This document shows, one piece after another, positions 37,377 to 47,312 of a DNA stretch of 64,000 bases. The notes beneath the pieces are model-generated. The model saw only the letters and a program-made list of their open reading frames with translations. It searched no databases and had not been told where the DNA came from. A program made the translations under genes and the position numbers. Positions within the stretch are counted from its first letter, which is position 1; the number at the start of each line of letters is the position of its first letter. Origin of the DNA: Alteromonas sp. IB21. Lineage in GTDB: Bacteria > Pseudomonadota > Gammaproteobacteria > Enterobacterales > Alteromonadaceae. The stretch lies in NCBI RefSeq assembly GCF_016405965.1, contig NZ_JAEFCD010000001.1, positions 107,813-171,812 of the forward strand, in the 5' to 3' direction.

Positions 37377-37726
37377 ACGCTAGACCATATTTGGCGCGAT
37401 TTTGTGCTCGATTAATCCCCTAACACGTAAGTGACGACTAACCTTTTAATCCTCAGGTACAGGTTACAGATTTATTAAAGGCTGTACATAATAACAGTGT
37501 GGAAGTATTTTTTTATTCTATTTAGTTATATAAGACCGACAAAAATGGATATTAGAAAAAGGTTGTAAATCATATTATTCAAATTCCAAAAAACGCTTAA
37601 CACTTGCAATTAACGAATAATGGGTACTTATTAATCACCGCTTTCACAAGATTGACGACAAAATAAGCACAAAAGCCTCAAAAAGCTATTTTTTGCGCAG
37701 TCAGAACAAATATTTCATTTATGTTG

Positions 37727-37755
37727 TTGACAGTTCCTAAGTACGTCTTTAATAT
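37727..37755 (+). promoter_or_regulatory. Near-consensus sigma-70 promoter of tRNA-Asn
   Basis: TTGACA (37727-37732), 17-bp spacer, TAATAT (37750-37755), followed by a GC-rich discriminator (TCGCCTCC) as in stringently controlled stable-RNA promoters. The tRNA begins 21 nt after the -10. Confidence 0.85.
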
Positions 37756-37776
37756 TCGCCTCCGTTGAAGCACAGG

Positions 37777-37853
37777 TCCCCCTTAGCTCAGTTGGTTAGA
37801 GCGACGGACTGTTAATCCGCAGGTCCCCCGTTCGAGTCGGGGAGGGGGAGCCA
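37777..37853 (+). tRNA. tRNA-Asn (anticodon GTT), CCA encoded
   Basis: 77 nt fold as a full cloverleaf: acceptor TCCCCCT/AGGGGGA, discriminator G and encoded CCA; D stem GCTC/GAGC; anticodon loop CTGTTAA with GTT at 37811-37813; T arm with the GTTCGAGTC segment. The 27-43 pair is A-C, otherwise stems are paired. No duplicated 3' end follows, so no element has integrated here. Confidence 0.97.
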
Positions 37854-37946
37854 CTTAGTTGGCTTCCAAATCGTCTCACCCACATCATTCTATTTTAATT
37901 CCTAAAACAACGCGTTTAGACATTAAATAACCCTAATTCAATCAAG

Positions 37947-37975
37947 TTGTTAAACCCGTTCTAAAAAGGGATAAT
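37947..37975 (+). promoter_or_regulatory. Candidate sigma-70 promoter of the rnf operon
   Basis: TTGTTA (37947-37952), 17-bp spacer and GATAAT (37970-37975), 72 bp before the rnfA start. One mismatch in the -10 and two in the -35 relative to consensus. Confidence 0.55.
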
Positions 37976-38047
37976 AGACGCAATCTGTTTTTCTTTTTAA
38001 ATCACGGGCGATGTCCGTCAAAATTCCTCGAAGGAATAGCGATATTC

Positions 38048-38629
38048 ATGACTGAATTTTTACTGCTATTGATTGGTACAGTACTGGTTAACAACTTCGT
38101 GTTGGTCAAGTTTCTCGGGTTATGCCCATTCATGGGTGTGTCTGGAAAACTAGAGACCGCCATGGGCATGTCTATGGCAACCACATTCGTACTGACCCTC
38201 GCGTCTGCAACAAGCTACTTAGTAGAAACCTATTTACTCGCACCTTTAGGTATTGGTTATCTAAGAACGCTAGCTTTCATCCTCGTTATTGCGGTTGTGG
38301 TGCAGTTCACTGAAATGGTGGTGCATAAAACCAGTCCTACCTTATATAGGTTACTGGGCATTTTTCTTCCTCTCATTACCACTAATTGTGCAGTGTTAGG
38401 TGTTGCACTTTTGAACCTCACTGAACAACATAATTTTATGCAGAGTCTCATTTATGGGTTTGGCGCTGCTGTTGGTTTTTCATTGGTATTGGTACTTTTT
38501 GCCGCGATGCGCGAGCGACTAGCTGCAGCAGATGTACCGGTTTCATTTAAAGGCGCGTCAATAGCTATGATTACAGCAGGCCTTATGTCACTTGCCTTCA
38601 TGGGTTTTAGCGGTTTGGTGAAGCTATAA
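38048..38629 (+). CDS. rnfA: Electron transport complex subunit RnfA/RsxA
   Basis: Integral membrane subunit of the Rnf complex, which couples ferredoxin:NAD+ electron transfer to ion movement (or, as Rsx, keeps SoxR reduced). It has 193 residues with six helices; conserved segments are [20 protein letters not shown] (cysteine for the membrane FeS site shared with RnfE) and [17 protein letters not shown], where the second Cys lies. Length equals E. coli RsxA as I recall. It is the first gene of rnfABCDGE; its stop overlaps the rnfB start. Confidence 0.96.
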   Translation: MTEFLLLLIGTVLVNNFVLVKFLGLCPFMGVSGKLETAMGMSMATTFVLTLASATSYLVETYLLAPLGIGYLRTLAFILVIAVVVQFTEMVVHKTSPTLYRLLGIFLPLITTNCAVLGVALLNLTEQHNFMQSLIYGFGAAVGFSLVLVLFAAMRERLAAADVPVSFKGASIAMITAGLMSLAFMGFSGLVKL

Positions 38630-39210
38630 TGACGATGTCGACTGCTATAGTTTTTGCCGTTATTGCTATCGGTGCATTGGCCCTAATCTTTGGCCTTGTT
38701 TTAGGCTATGCCAGCATCCGCTTTAAAGTGGAAGGTGACCCGCTGGTAGAACAAATAGATGCCGTGCTTCCACAAACCCAATGTGGACAATGCGGTTATC
38801 CAGGATGTAAGCCCTATGCAGAAGCTATTGCCGAGGGAGATGACATAAATAAATGTCCACCGGGCGGTGAGTCTACCATCAAAAAGCTTGCTGATTTGAT
38901 GGGTGTAGAGCCCAAACCCCTCGACGCGGCCCATGGTGAGGAAGACGTCAAAAAAGTCGCGTTTATTCGTGAGGATGAGTGCATTGGTTGTACGAAATGC
39001 ATCCAAGCATGTCCGGTCGATGCAATCTTGGGCGCGGCAAAGCATATGCATACCGTCATTACCGATGAATGCACAGGGTGCGACCTGTGTGTAGACCCCT
39101 GCCCTGTTGACTGTATTGATATGGTCCCTATCACTCAAACAACTTCTACGTGGAAGTGGGATTTCTCATCATCGCCTAAAGGTGATATTCCCATTAAAAT
39201 GGTGTCGTAA
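38629..39210 (+). CDS. rnfB: Electron transport complex iron-sulfur subunit RnfB/RsxB
   Basis: Ferredoxin-like subunit passing electrons within the Rnf complex. It has 193 residues: an N-terminal membrane helix (about 5-25), the 4Fe-4S site C52-X2-C55-X4-C60-X15-C76, and two ferredoxin clusters, C118-X2-C121-X2-C124-X3-C128 and C148-X2-C151-X2-C154-X3-C158. All ligands are present. The start at 38629 shares a base with the rnfA stop; a second ATG two codons later is also possible. RnfC follows after 2 nt. Confidence 0.96.
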   Translation: MTMSTAIVFAVIAIGALALIFGLVLGYASIRFKVEGDPLVEQIDAVLPQTQCGQCGYPGCKPYAEAIAEGDDINKCPPGGESTIKKLADLMGVEPKPLDAAHGEEDVKKVAFIREDECIGCTKCIQACPVDAILGAAKHMHTVITDECTGCDLCVDPCPVDCIDMVPITQTTSTWKWDFSSSPKGDIPIKMVS

Positions 39211-39212
39211 TT

Positions 39213-41618
39213 GTGATGTACCCAAGCTTTGATTCAATTATAGAAACCTTAAATGCGGGAAAGACATACTCGTTTCCTGGTGGCGTACACCCTGACGATA
39301 AAAAAGCCCTTTCCAATGCGTCAGTAATCCAGAAGCCTTCTATGCCCGAACTATTGGTAGTTCCGCTTCGACAGCATATTGGTTCAGATGGGGTATGCTG
39401 CGTAGACGTCGGTGATACCGTATTAAAAGGCCAAGTTCTCTCGCAAAGCTCTTCGCCTTTTTCAGTGCCCGTTCATGCGCCCACGTCGGGTGAAATTGTC
39501 GCTATTGCGCCGCACGTTGTTGCTCATCCAAGCGGACTCACAGAAATGTGTGTTTCGATACGCCCTGACGGCAAGGATACATGGTGTGAACTGTCTCCTA
39601 TTACTCATTACAGTAATGTCGACCGTAGTCAGCTTATTGATGCTATTTGTCAAGCTGGTATTTCGGGTATGGGTGGAGCAGGCTTCCCTACTCACATAAA
39701 AGCATCCACCTCAAAGCCAGTTGAATTTCTTATTTTAAACGGCATTGAATGCGAGCCTTATATTACATCTGACGATCGCCTTATGCGCGAGCATGCGTGG
39801 CAAATACGTCAAGGGCTAGATATTCTTACGCACTTAATTGGCCCTAAAGCAATCATTGTGGCAGTAGAAGATAACAAACCAGAAGCGTTTGAAGCCTTAA
39901 ATATTGCGTGTCAAGATAAGAAAGATTACCGGGTAGTCAGCGTCGAAACCAAATATCCTGCTGGGGGTGAGAAACAACTCATCCAAGTTATTACTGGCCG
40001 TGAAGTGCCAAGAAACGGTCTGCCTGCAGATATTGGCGTAATGATGTTTAACGTGGGCACCTGCTACGCTATTGCCGATGCCATTTTGCATGGCAAACCG
40101 CTTATTGAGCGCATTGTCACTGTTACTGGTGAAGCCGTTGAATCACCGAGCAACTTTAGAGCATTGATCGGCACGCCTGTATCTCATTTGTTAACTGAAG
40201 CCAAATACAATTCGAAAAAGCAAAAGGCGCCCAAAGTCGTCATGGGCGGCCCCATGATGGGATTCACTCTATCAGATGCAAACATACCCGTGGTGAAAAC
40301 CACTAACTGTTTGCTTGTTCCTGCAAAAAAAGAGCTCGTAGACGACAACGCAGAGCGACCATGTATTCGCTGCAGCGCATGTGCTGATGTTTGTCCAGCG
40401 TCTCTGCTGCCTCAGCAAATGTTTTGGCATGCCAAAGCAAAGGAATATGACAAGGCAGAAGAATACGACCTGTTCGACTGCATTGAATGTGGTGCTTGCG
40501 CGTATGTCTGCCCAAGTGAAATACCGCTAGTCCATTATTATCGCCAAGCCAAAGCCGAAATTCGTTTACAGCGTGATGAGAAGAACAAAGCAGAAAAAGC
40601 AAAACAACGTTTTGAGGCACGCAAAGAGCGATTAGAGCGTGAAAAGCACGAACGTGAAGAAAAGCATAGAAAGGCCAAAGAAGCCCGTTTAGCTGCGAAT
40701 AAAGCGAAAGAACAAGATGTTGTAGCGGCCAACAACGCCAGTAACGGTGACGCAACAGAAGCAAAAGATAAAGTCGCCGCAGCGCTTGCTCGCGCGAAAG
40801 CGAAAAAAGCCGCTATGCAGGCTAAATCAAGTGATGAAAGTGCAACGTTGAATACTGACGAGCCAAGCACTGCGCCAGACGATAAAAAGGCTCAGGTAGC
40901 TGCCGCTATTGCCAGAGCAAAGGCGAAAAAAGCGGCGCAAGCTCAAAGTGAAAAGGTCGACGATTTATCGGCTGTGCAACCTGCTGCGCCATCGCCTGAA
41001 GATGAGAAAAAAGCCAAAGTTGCTGCAGCTATTGCAAGAGCAAAAGCGAAAAAAGCAGCACAAGCTGCTCCCTCTGAAGAGCCGTTAACCGGAAACCACT
41101 CAGACAAACACGCAGACAATCAGGTTGCAAACAAGGCAGAAGAATCTCACGCTGAAAACAATGCAGCTCTTTCAGCAGAAGAACAGAAAAAAGCGCGAAT
41201 TGCGGCTGCAGTGGCAAAAGCAAAAGCCCAGAAAGCGGCTAAAAGTATGTCCGAAGATGGGCTGTCAGAATCGTCATCACTAGCACAACCTTCTTCTCAA
41301 ACCATTATTGAGGCAGGTGAGCAGAAGAATGAGCAACAGGATGAGAAGCGGGCAAGAATTGCCGCTGCCGTAGCTAAAGCTAAAGCGAAAAAGCTTGCCC
41401 AAGCAAGCCAAGAAAAATCGCAACCTACCGATATCAATGAGACAGAGAGCCAGGCGAAGGGCGAGCAGAGCGAATCACCTTCGTTAGACGATGTCGAAAC
41501 GAATAAGCAAGAGAGCGCTCACATGTCGGGACAAGATGAAAAGAAAGCGCGTATAGCCTTAGCTATCGCGAAAGCTAAGGCCAAAAAAGCTGCCGCTGAC
41601 AAAGAGAAAGAATCATAA
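39213..41618 (+). CDS. rnfC: Electron transport complex subunit RnfC/RsxC with Ala/Lys repeat tail
   Basis: Peripheral NADH/flavin- and FeS-binding subunit of Rnf. It has 801 residues: N-terminal barrel, SLBB/Rossmann core ([30 protein letters not shown]), and two 4Fe-4S motifs starting at C384 ([12 protein letters not shown]) and C423 ([12 protein letters not shown]). From about residue 460 follows a charged coiled coil, then a tail with six copies of a unit like [14 protein letters not shown] near 519, 559, 599, 658, 711 and 775, separated by Ser/Glu/Asp-rich spacers. Long Ala/Lys tails are known for RnfC. The start may be GTG at 39213 or the adjacent ATG at 39216. Confidence 0.95.
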   Translation: MMYPSFDSIIETLNAGKTYSFPGGVHPDDKKALSNASVIQKPSMPELLVVPLRQHIGSDGVCCVDVGDTVLKGQVLSQSSSPFSVPVHAPTSGEIVAIAPHVVAHPSGLTEMCVSIRPDGKDTWCELSPITHYSNVDRSQLIDAICQAGISGMGGAGFPTHIKASTSKPVEFLILNGIECEPYITSDDRLMREHAWQIRQGLDILTHLIGPKAIIVAVEDNKPEAFEALNIACQDKKDYRVVSVETKYPAGGEKQLIQVITGREVPRNGLPADIGVMMFNVGTCYAIADAILHGKPLIERIVTVTGEAVESPSNFRALIGTPVSHLLTEAKYNSKKQKAPKVVMGGPMMGFTLSDANIPVVKTTNCLLVPAKKELVDDNAERPCIRCSACADVCPASLLPQQMFWHAKAKEYDKAEEYDLFDCIECGACAYVCPSEIPLVHYYRQAKAEIRLQRDEKNKAEKAKQRFEARKERLEREKHEREEKHRKAKEARLAANKAKEQDVVAANNASNGDATEAKDKVAAALARAKAKKAAMQAKSSDESATLNTDEPSTAPDDKKAQVAAAIARAKAKKAAQAQSEKVDDLSAVQPAAPSPEDEKKAKVAAAIARAKAKKAAQAAPSEEPLTGNHSDKHADNQVANKAEESHAENNAALSAEEQKKARIAAAVAKAKAQKAAKSMSEDGLSESSSLAQPSSQTIIEAGEQKNEQQDEKRARIAAAVAKAKAKKLAQASQEKSQPTDINETESQAKGEQSESPSLDDVETNKQESAHMSGQDEKKARIALAIAKAKAKKAAADKEKES

Positions 41619-42706
41619 TGAAGTTAAGTTTATCGAGTTCACCACATCAGAGGGTTAAACGCGATACGGGTCAAGTCATGCGCATGGTGATCTATGCCAT
41701 GATCCCTGGAATGATAGCCCAATCCTTCTTTTTTGGTTGGGGAATGATAATACAGTCAGTGATTGCTGTAATAAGTGCTCTGGTTTTTGAAGGCGTTATT
41801 TTATACCTGAGGAAACGCCCTATAGAGCGCACACTTACCGACTATAGCGCTGTATTAACTGGGCTTTTAATCGCAATAAGCATTCCGCCTACTCTACCTT
41901 GGTGGATGACAGTAACCGGTGTTTTTTTTGCTATCGCAGTAGCTAAGCAAGTTTATGGTGGCTTGGGGTTCAACATTTTTAACCCGGCTATGATTGCCTA
42001 TGTTGTTTTGCTCATCTCTTTTCCTGCCGCCATGAGCTTATGGTTACCTCCCACTACTCACGCTGGAATTACTCCGAGCTTCTTTGATTCTGTTTCGCTG
42101 ATATTTACTGGCTTTACCACAAGTGGATATGACGTTACTCAGCTAAAGACGATTGCCGATGGTGTGACTATGGCCACGCCGTTAGACACGTTAAAAACCG
42201 ATTTAACGCAAGGTGTCACTTACTCAGAATCACTTACTAAGCCAATTTTCGACGGCGGTTTTTTTGAAGCCGCTGGCGCAGGCTGGGGAATAGTCAGCAT
42301 TGCTTATTTGCTGGGTGGACTATATTTATGGAAAACCCGTGTTATCAGCTGGCATATACCAGGCGGCATGTTAATAAGCGTATTTGCCTGCGCTTCATTG
42401 CTTCATTTAGCCAATGCTGACTACTATGCCTCGCCACTTTTTCACTTGTTCAACGGCGCGGTTATGGTTGGCGCTTTCTTTATTGCCACCGATCCTGTAT
42501 CAGCATCGACCACACCTAAAGGGCGTATCATTTTTGGGGCGGCCATCGGTTTTTGGATTGTTATCATTCGGACGTTTGGTGGATACCCAGATGCTGTAGC
42601 GTTTGCAGTAATCATTATGAACATGGCTGTACCTCTTATCGATTATTACACTCGCCCACGTGTTTATGGGAAAAATGCCGATAAAGGTCGAGGTAAATCT
42701 CAATGA
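41618..42706 (+). CDS. rnfD: Electron transport complex subunit RnfD/RsxD
   Basis: Membrane subunit of Rnf carrying covalently bound FMN and probably part of the ion path. It has 362 residues with about nine or ten helices ([40 protein letters not shown]). The FMN-threonine is expected at T187 in [12 protein letters not shown]; the residue number coincides with that reported for Vibrio as I remember it. RDPVS-like segment [20 protein letters not shown] is also conserved. It overlaps the rnfC stop by one base and the rnfG start by 4 nt. Confidence 0.95.
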   Translation: MKLSLSSSPHQRVKRDTGQVMRMVIYAMIPGMIAQSFFFGWGMIIQSVIAVISALVFEGVILYLRKRPIERTLTDYSAVLTGLLIAISIPPTLPWWMTVTGVFFAIAVAKQVYGGLGFNIFNPAMIAYVVLLISFPAAMSLWLPPTTHAGITPSFFDSVSLIFTGFTTSGYDVTQLKTIADGVTMATPLDTLKTDLTQGVTYSESLTKPIFDGGFFEAAGAGWGIVSIAYLLGGLYLWKTRVISWHIPGGMLISVFACASLLHLANADYYASPLFHLFNGAVMVGAFFIATDPVSASTTPKGRIIFGAAIGFWIVIIRTFGGYPDAVAFAVIIMNMAVPLIDYYTRPRVYGKNADKGRGKSQ

Positions 42707-43482
42707 TGAAAGACAGCTTAACCAAAAACGGCGTGATGTTAGGTACGTTTGCCGTCGTGACTACCGCGCTTATCTCGCTTACCTTTTATGGCACTAAAGA
42801 TAAGATTGAGCAGCAAAAGCAACAGAAACTGCTAAGCGTGCTCAATGAAGTAGTGCCGAGTGAGTTTCACGATAACCCTCTATACGCAAACTGTACTCAA
42901 GTGACGGCGATTGAATTAGGCGCCAAAAAAGCGCACAAAGTCTACCGAGCCACATTGAACGGTAAACCGAGTGCATTGGTACTAGAGGCCACTGCACCTG
43001 ACGGCTATAGCGGTGATATTGATTTAGTCGTAGGCGTCAGTGTGAGCGCATCTAAGTTTTTAAATTCAAAAAACAATGATTTAGGAAACAACGTTGATCA
43101 ACACGAAAGAAAGACTACCGATAATAAAATGACGGTACTCGGCGTTAGAGTGATCGAACACAAAGAAACGCCAGGGTTAGGCGATAAGATTGAGCTTGCG
43201 GTTAGTAACTGGATCACCTCGTTTAGCGATAGACCTTTTTCCGATGACGATTTAGCACCATGGCAAGTTAAAAAAGATGGTGGCGAGTTCGACCAGTTTA
43301 CCGGCGCAACCATTACACCACGGGCGGTAGTAGGCGCGGTGCGTGAAGCCTTATTGTATGCACAGGCTAACCAGGCGGCGTTATTCTCTGCCCCTAATAC
43401 TTGTGAACGCAAAGATAACGCTAATACCGCTGAGCCTAACGATATTTATGAGGCACACCCTCAACAAGTAGAGGAGCTTTGA
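42703..43482 (+). CDS. rnfG: Electron transport complex subunit RnfG/RsxG
   Basis: Membrane-anchored periplasmic flavoprotein of Rnf. It has 259 residues: one N-terminal helix ([20 protein letters not shown]) and a periplasmic FMN-binding domain. The covalent FMN attachment is expected at Thr203 in [21 protein letters not shown] is a further family signature. An Asn/Asp/Lys-rich stretch at about 115-140 ([17 protein letters not shown]) looks like an insertion relative to shorter homologues. The start gives two Met in a row (ATGATG). It overlaps rnfD by 4 nt and rnfE by 4 nt. Confidence 0.94.
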   Translation: MMKDSLTKNGVMLGTFAVVTTALISLTFYGTKDKIEQQKQQKLLSVLNEVVPSEFHDNPLYANCTQVTAIELGAKKAHKVYRATLNGKPSALVLEATAPDGYSGDIDLVVGVSVSASKFLNSKNNDLGNNVDQHERKTTDNKMTVLGVRVIEHKETPGLGDKIELAVSNWITSFSDRPFSDDDLAPWQVKKDGGEFDQFTGATITPRAVVGAVREALLYAQANQAALFSAPNTCERKDNANTAEPNDIYEAHPQQVEEL

Positions 43483-44177
43483 ACGTGACCGATTTTCGCG
43501 ACCTATCGCTACAAGGGCTTTGGAAAAACAACCCAGCGCTGGTTCAGTTGCTTGGACTGTGCCCCCTGTTAGCGGTTACCGCTACCTTTATCAATGGCTT
43601 AGGTTTAGGCCTTGCCACCATGCTCGTTCTGATTGGTAGCAACGTAACCGTATCATTAGTACGAAACCTAGTAAGAAATGAAATTCGTATCCCGGTTTTC
43701 GTCATGATTATTGCTGCGTTCGTAACTATCATTCAGCTGATAATGAATGCGTTTACTTATGAGCTTTACTTGGCCTTAGGCATTTTTATTCCGCTTATTG
43801 TCACCAACTGCGCAATCATTGGTCGCGCTGAAGCATTTGCCTCTAAAAACGGCCCTCTTGCCTCCGCCTATGACGGGCTTATGATGGGGTTAGGTTTTAC
43901 TGCCGTTTTGGTTATTTTAGGTGGAATGCGTGAAATTTTGGGCGCAGGAACATTATTAGCAGGCGCTGACAGGCTATTTGGTCCAATTGCTGAAAACTGG
44001 ACAATCGTGCTGTTTAACACAGAGAACCCGTTCCTACTCGCCGTTCTTCCGCCCGGTGCGTTTTTAGGCATGGGCTTGCTCATCGCTATAAAAAATATCA
44101 TCGACGCTAAAATTGCGGCACAGCAAACCGTCCCAACGGAAAAAGCCGCACGGGTGCGTGTTACTGCTGAAAGCTAG
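43479..44177 (+). CDS. rnfE: Electron transport complex subunit RnfE/RsxE
   Basis: Integral membrane partner of RnfA, sharing the buried FeS site. It has 232 residues with six helices; the N-terminal [40 protein letters not shown] and [12 protein letters not shown] are characteristic. The two conserved Cys (LGLCP and TNCAI) are present, as in RnfA. It starts within the rnfG stop (4-nt overlap, GTG/ATG context: the frame opens at a GTG). It is the last rnf gene; nth follows after 45 nt and is likely co-transcribed. Confidence 0.95.
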   Translation: MNVTDFRDLSLQGLWKNNPALVQLLGLCPLLAVTATFINGLGLGLATMLVLIGSNVTVSLVRNLVRNEIRIPVFVMIIAAFVTIIQLIMNAFTYELYLALGIFIPLIVTNCAIIGRAEAFASKNGPLASAYDGLMMGLGFTAVLVILGGMREILGAGTLLAGADRLFGPIAENWTIVLFNTENPFLLAVLPPGAFLGMGLLIAIKNIIDAKIAAQQTVPTEKAARVRVTAES

Positions 44178-44222
44178 TCATCCTTTACCGAGACCATAGA
44201 ATAAGAGTAAGAGACCGTCTTA

Positions 44223-44936
44223 ATGTTAGATGTTGCTAAGCCCATCTCAAAGCAAGAAAAAGTCAATGAAATCATGCGAATTTTGGATGAGCTTTATCCA
44301 GAAGTGCCCATTTTCTTAGATCATAAAGATCCCTACACTCTGCTAATTGCTGTGCTGCTATCAGCGCAGTGCACTGACGAAAGGGTAAACCAGATTACAC
44401 CGAAGCTATTTGCTCGCGCCGATAACCCCTATGATATGGTGATGATGAGTATCGAGGAAATTCAAGACATTATCCGTCCTTGTGGTTTATCGCCCATGAA
44501 GTCTAAAGGCATCTGGCATTTATCCGACATGATTATCAAGCTACATAACGGTAAAGTTCCAGCAAGCTTTGAGGCATTAGAAGCGATGCCGGCTGTAGGA
44601 CATAAAACCGCAGCAGTTGTCATGTCTCAGGGGTTTGGCATTCCTGCATTTCCTGTAGATACACATATCCACCGACTAATGTATCGCTGGGGTCTTTCAA
44701 ACGGCAAAAGTGTGGAGCAGACAGAGCGTGACGCAAAACGTCTGTTCCCCCGAGAGAGATGGAACGATCTCCATCTACAAATCATTCTTTATGGAAGAGA
44801 ATACTGCCCTGCCCGAGGATTTGACTTAAATAAGTGCGTTATTACACGAGAATTCGGCAGAAAAAGCTTTATTAACGAAGTACTCAAAGAGCAAGAGAAA
44901 AAGCAAAAACTGATGCTGAAGAAGAAGCGGAAATAA
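44223..44936 (+). CDS. nth: Endonuclease III (Nth) with an incomplete FeS-cluster motif
   Basis: DNA glycosylase/AP-lyase for oxidised pyrimidines, often placed after rnfE. It has 237 residues. The helix-hairpin-helix and catalytic Lys128 (EAMPAVGHKTAAVV) and Asp146 (FPVDTHIHRL) are intact, and LLSAQCTDERVNQITPKLF is typical. The C-terminal region is unusual: canonical Nth has four Cys (C-X6-C-X2-C-X5-C), but here only C195 and C205 are seen (REYCPARGFDLNKCVITREF), so a normal 4Fe-4S cluster cannot form. A Lys-rich tail ends the protein. Activity is still plausible because the catalytic residues remain. A terminator follows at 44949. Confidence 0.9.
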   Translation: MLDVAKPISKQEKVNEIMRILDELYPEVPIFLDHKDPYTLLIAVLLSAQCTDERVNQITPKLFARADNPYDMVMMSIEEIQDIIRPCGLSPMKSKGIWHLSDMIIKLHNGKVPASFEALEAMPAVGHKTAAVVMSQGFGIPAFPVDTHIHRLMYRWGLSNGKSVEQTERDAKRLFPRERWNDLHLQIILYGREYCPARGFDLNKCVITREFGRKSFINEVLKEQEKKQKLMLKKKRK

Positions 44937-44948
44937 AAACGTTTTAAG

Positions 44949-44977
44949 AGGAGTCGAAAGACTCCTTTTTTATTTTT
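44949..44977 (+). terminator. Rho-independent terminator after nth
   Basis: AGGAGTC / GACTCCT stem with a GAAA tetraloop followed by a long T-rich tract, 12 nt after the nth stop; it closes the rnf-nth operon. Confidence 0.93.
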
Positions 44978-45139
44978 CCTATCTCATATAACAAGTCGCA
45001 CCAAACAACTTTGCGATTAACGAACCACATGGGCTTGTGGTTTGCCTCGAAAGCATATTTCAAATTGGCTATGATAAGAATGTCCTGTTTGTGCCCACAC
45101 AAATAAAATAGAAATATAAAAATAACTCACGGAGAACAC

Positions 45140-46555
45140 ATGTCTCGATTAAATACTATCGCTAAAAGCTTAGCGTTTGGAGCATTAGTAAGTGCTTGCA
45201 GCTTTGGCGTTTTTGCTGAAAGCTCGCCAATTACTCCGCAACAAAAGAAAAATGCTGAAGCACTTATCCAAAAAGCACTGAAAAGTGATTTGGGCTATCG
45301 CATTGTAGAATCGCTTACCACAGAAATAGGCCCTCGATTAGGTGGCTCTGAAGCGGAAAAACGCGCAAGAGACTGGGGTGTAGAAGTTGGTAAACGTTTA
45401 GGTTTTGATAAAGTCAGTATAGAAGAATTTACTATGCCCTTTTGGGATAGAGGTCATTTACATATTTCACTTACTTCGCCCTATGCACAGCCGCTTTATG
45501 GCACTGCGCTCGGTGGTGCTGCCCCTTCAGAAAATGAAATCAATGCAGACATCGTGTATTTCAGGGATATTCACGCCCTAACAGCTGTTAAAGATGGTGC
45601 GCTTAAGGGCAAGATTGCCTTCGTGGATGGCGATGCCATGGTGAAAAGTCAAACCGGTGCAGGTTATGGTCAAGCGAACCAACGTCGCCGTATAGGATGG
45701 CAGCATGCTCAACGCGGCGGTGCTGAGGCACTGGTAGTACGTTCAGTGGGTTCTGATTCACATCGTTTTCCACACTCTGGCATGATGAGTTCAGACGGTG
45801 ATAACTGGGCAGATATTCCCGTCGTTGCTATTTCAAACCCCGATGCTGATCATTTACGTCGTCTACACAATCTTGGCAAACCACTATCACTTTCGCTTCA
45901 CTCGGAATCTAAGTGGAAAGGCGAAGTAAGCAGCGGTAACGTCATTTTAGATTTAGTAGGTAGCGAAAAGCCTGAAGAAATTGTACTTATAGGTGGCCAC
46001 TTAGACAGTTGGGATTTGGGTACAGGCGCGGTCGATGATGGTGCAGGTATTGCAATAACAACGGCAGCTGCGGCGTTAATTGCCTCTTTGCCAGAGCGCC
46101 CAAAACGCACTATTCGCGTGGTCATGTTTGGCGCAGAGGAAGTCGGTTTATTAGGTGCTTTTGCTTATGCAAAACAGCATGATAAAAATCTGAGCAATCA
46201 CGTTTTGGCCACAGAGTCTGACTTTGGGGCTCAAACTATTTGGCAGCTTGTGTCTAATGTAAACACCGAGGCAACGGTGCTAGTAGATGAAATCGCAAAA
46301 ATTCTTTCCCCACTAGGTATTGTTCGAGGCGGATCTGATATCGCCGGCGGCGGTCCGGATATTATTCCACTTGCAGCGAAAGGCGTGCCTACTATTAGAT
46401 TGAATCAGAACGGAAGGGATTATTTCGATCTTCACCACACTCCAGATGACACATTAGATAAAATCAATCCAGATGAGCTTGCGCAAAACATTGCAGCCTA
46501 TGCGGCTAGCATATATTTACTTGCTGATTCAGAGATAGATTTAAAAACAAAATAA
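45140..46555 (+). CDS. M28-family peptidase, carboxypeptidase Q-like
   Basis: A 471-residue secreted zinc exopeptidase. The N-terminus has a signal peptide with either a lipobox (LVSAC, Cys20) or a normal cleavage after GVFA. A PA-like domain is inserted near 130-250. The metal-binding core shows His in IGGHLDSWDLGTG, bridging Asp in GAVDDGAG, catalytic Glu in FGAEEVGLLGAFAY, Asp/Glu in ATESDFGAQ, and the final His in FDLHHTPDDTLDKI. HLDSWD and the HHTPDDT end are close to the carboxypeptidase Q (PGCP) subgroup, which acts on dipeptides. It differs from the M28 lipoprotein at 25754. It is monocistronic. Confidence 0.9.
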   Translation: MSRLNTIAKSLAFGALVSACSFGVFAESSPITPQQKKNAEALIQKALKSDLGYRIVESLTTEIGPRLGGSEAEKRARDWGVEVGKRLGFDKVSIEEFTMPFWDRGHLHISLTSPYAQPLYGTALGGAAPSENEINADIVYFRDIHALTAVKDGALKGKIAFVDGDAMVKSQTGAGYGQANQRRRIGWQHAQRGGAEALVVRSVGSDSHRFPHSGMMSSDGDNWADIPVVAISNPDADHLRRLHNLGKPLSLSLHSESKWKGEVSSGNVILDLVGSEKPEEIVLIGGHLDSWDLGTGAVDDGAGIAITTAAAALIASLPERPKRTIRVVMFGAEEVGLLGAFAYAKQHDKNLSNHVLATESDFGAQTIWQLVSNVNTEATVLVDEIAKILSPLGIVRGGSDIAGGGPDIIPLAAKGVPTIRLNQNGRDYFDLHHTPDDTLDKINPDELAQNIAAYAASIYLLADSEIDLKTK

Positions 46556-46599
46556 TCTTGAAGAAACGTCCGTTTTTTTCATTGATGCCACGTGCAACT

Positions 46600-46637
46600 A
46601 GGTCAGCATGCAAAACAGGTATGCTGGCCTTATTATT
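46600..46637 (+). terminator. Possible terminator after the CPQ-like peptidase gene
   Basis: AGGTCAGCAT / ATGCTGGCCT stem (one G-U) with an 11-nt loop, followed by TTATTATT; 45 nt after the stop. The tail is interrupted by A, so strength is uncertain. Confidence 0.55.
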
Positions 46638-46780
46638 CGCTTAAAATACTTTTGCTAATTCCCAGCACTAGATATCAGCCAACAAAGGCCTAATACTTTA
46701 ATGACGCACGTAGTTTTTTGAATTGACATAAAACTATCCCTAAGAGCATAGAGGACTTAAGGTTTGCCTAGCTTTTGCTG

Positions 46781-46960
46781 TTATGACGCTTTCACTAACT
46801 CAGCAACAAATCGTCTGACTTCTTCACGCGAGGTAAGAACAACATGACGGTAGGTGTTTGCCTCTTTAAAAGCAACAGTGGTTTTATTGGTAGAGATATT
46901 TGAAATTAACGCTGAAGATGTCGCGCTATTAAATGTAGAAAGAGAATGTTGAATTTGCAT
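46781..46960 (-). CDS. Possible small hypothetical protein (59 aa) downstream of the cold-shock gene
   Basis: ATG at 46958-46960, TAA at 46781-46783, 59 residues. It starts MQIQHSLSTFNSATSSALIS and ends VVLTSREEVRRFVAELVKAS, with a Ser/Thr/Asn-rich first half and an amphipathic charged end. Codon choice resembles the neighbouring real genes. AAGAAG lies about 9 nt upstream of the ATG as a weak ribosome-binding site. It lies 139 bp downstream of the cold-shock gene on the same strand, beyond that gene's terminator. No motif or membrane segment is recognised, so no function is proposed. Confidence 0.45.
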   Translation of the reverse strand: MQIQHSLSTFNSATSSALISNISTNKTTVAFKEANTYRHVVLTSREEVRRFVAELVKAS

Positions 46961-47024
46961 ATTAAGAACTTCTTTATAAGTGTTGTATGTTTTGAATTCC
47001 TCGCAGGTTGGGTTAAGAAATTTT

Positions 47025-47072
47025 AAAACGAAAAGTAGGCTCTTTATACCTCGCTCAGCGAGTCAAAGAGCC
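47025..47072 (-). terminator. Terminator after the cold-shock gene
   Basis: Read on the minus strand: GGCTCTTT / AAAGAGCC outer stem with an inner CTCGCT/AGCGAG hairpin, followed by ACTTTTCGTTTT. It starts 28 nt after the csp stop. Confidence 0.85.
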
Positions 47073-47099
47073 CATATTTACTAGATAAGCGTTATGGTC

Positions 47100-47312
47100 T
47101 TATCGAACTACTACGTTAGCAGCTTGTGGACCTTTTTGGCCTTGTTCAACTTCGAAGCTAACTTCTTGGCCTTCAGCAAGAGTCTTGAAACCGTCAGAAG
47201 TGATTGAACGGAAGTGTACGAATACGTCCTTACCGCCAGCTTCAGGTGTTAGGAAACCGAAACCTTTTTCTTCGTTGAACCATTTAACTGTGCCGTTTAC
47301 TGAATTAGACAT
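47100..47312 (-). CDS. CspA-family cold-shock protein
   Basis: A 70-residue single cold-shock domain, an OB-fold RNA/DNA chaperone. Both RNA-binding motifs are intact: RNP1 KGFGFL (residues 16-21) and RNP2 DVFVHF. The sequence [20 protein letters not shown] is typical of the CspA/C/E group; which paralogue it corresponds to cannot be told. AAAAAAGG lies upstream of the ATG. The 488-bp upstream region up to gloA is long and AT-rich, as expected if the mRNA has the long leader common in this family. Confidence 0.95.
   Translation of the reverse strand: MSNSVNGTVKWFNEEKGFGFLTPEAGGKDVFVHFRSITSDGFKTLAEGQEVSFEVEQGQKGPQAANVVVR

Larger units (their letters stand above)
36779..37776. other. 1-kb non-coding region between MATE gene and tRNA-Asn
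   Basis: No convincing coding frame; the longest candidates lack ribosome-binding sites and are AT-driven. It contains, in order, inverted GTACGCCG / CGGCGTAC arms about 100 bp apart (near 36974 and 37080), a GATC cluster at 37202-37312, a perfect inverted pair of DnaA boxes at 37348-37376, a very AT-rich stretch from about 37500 to 37720, and the tRNA promoter at 37727-37755. Confidence 0.7.

Noticed and set aside
37777..37860. tRNA-Asn as attachment site of an island
   Set aside because: No repeated tRNA 3' end and no integrase; rnfA follows directly.
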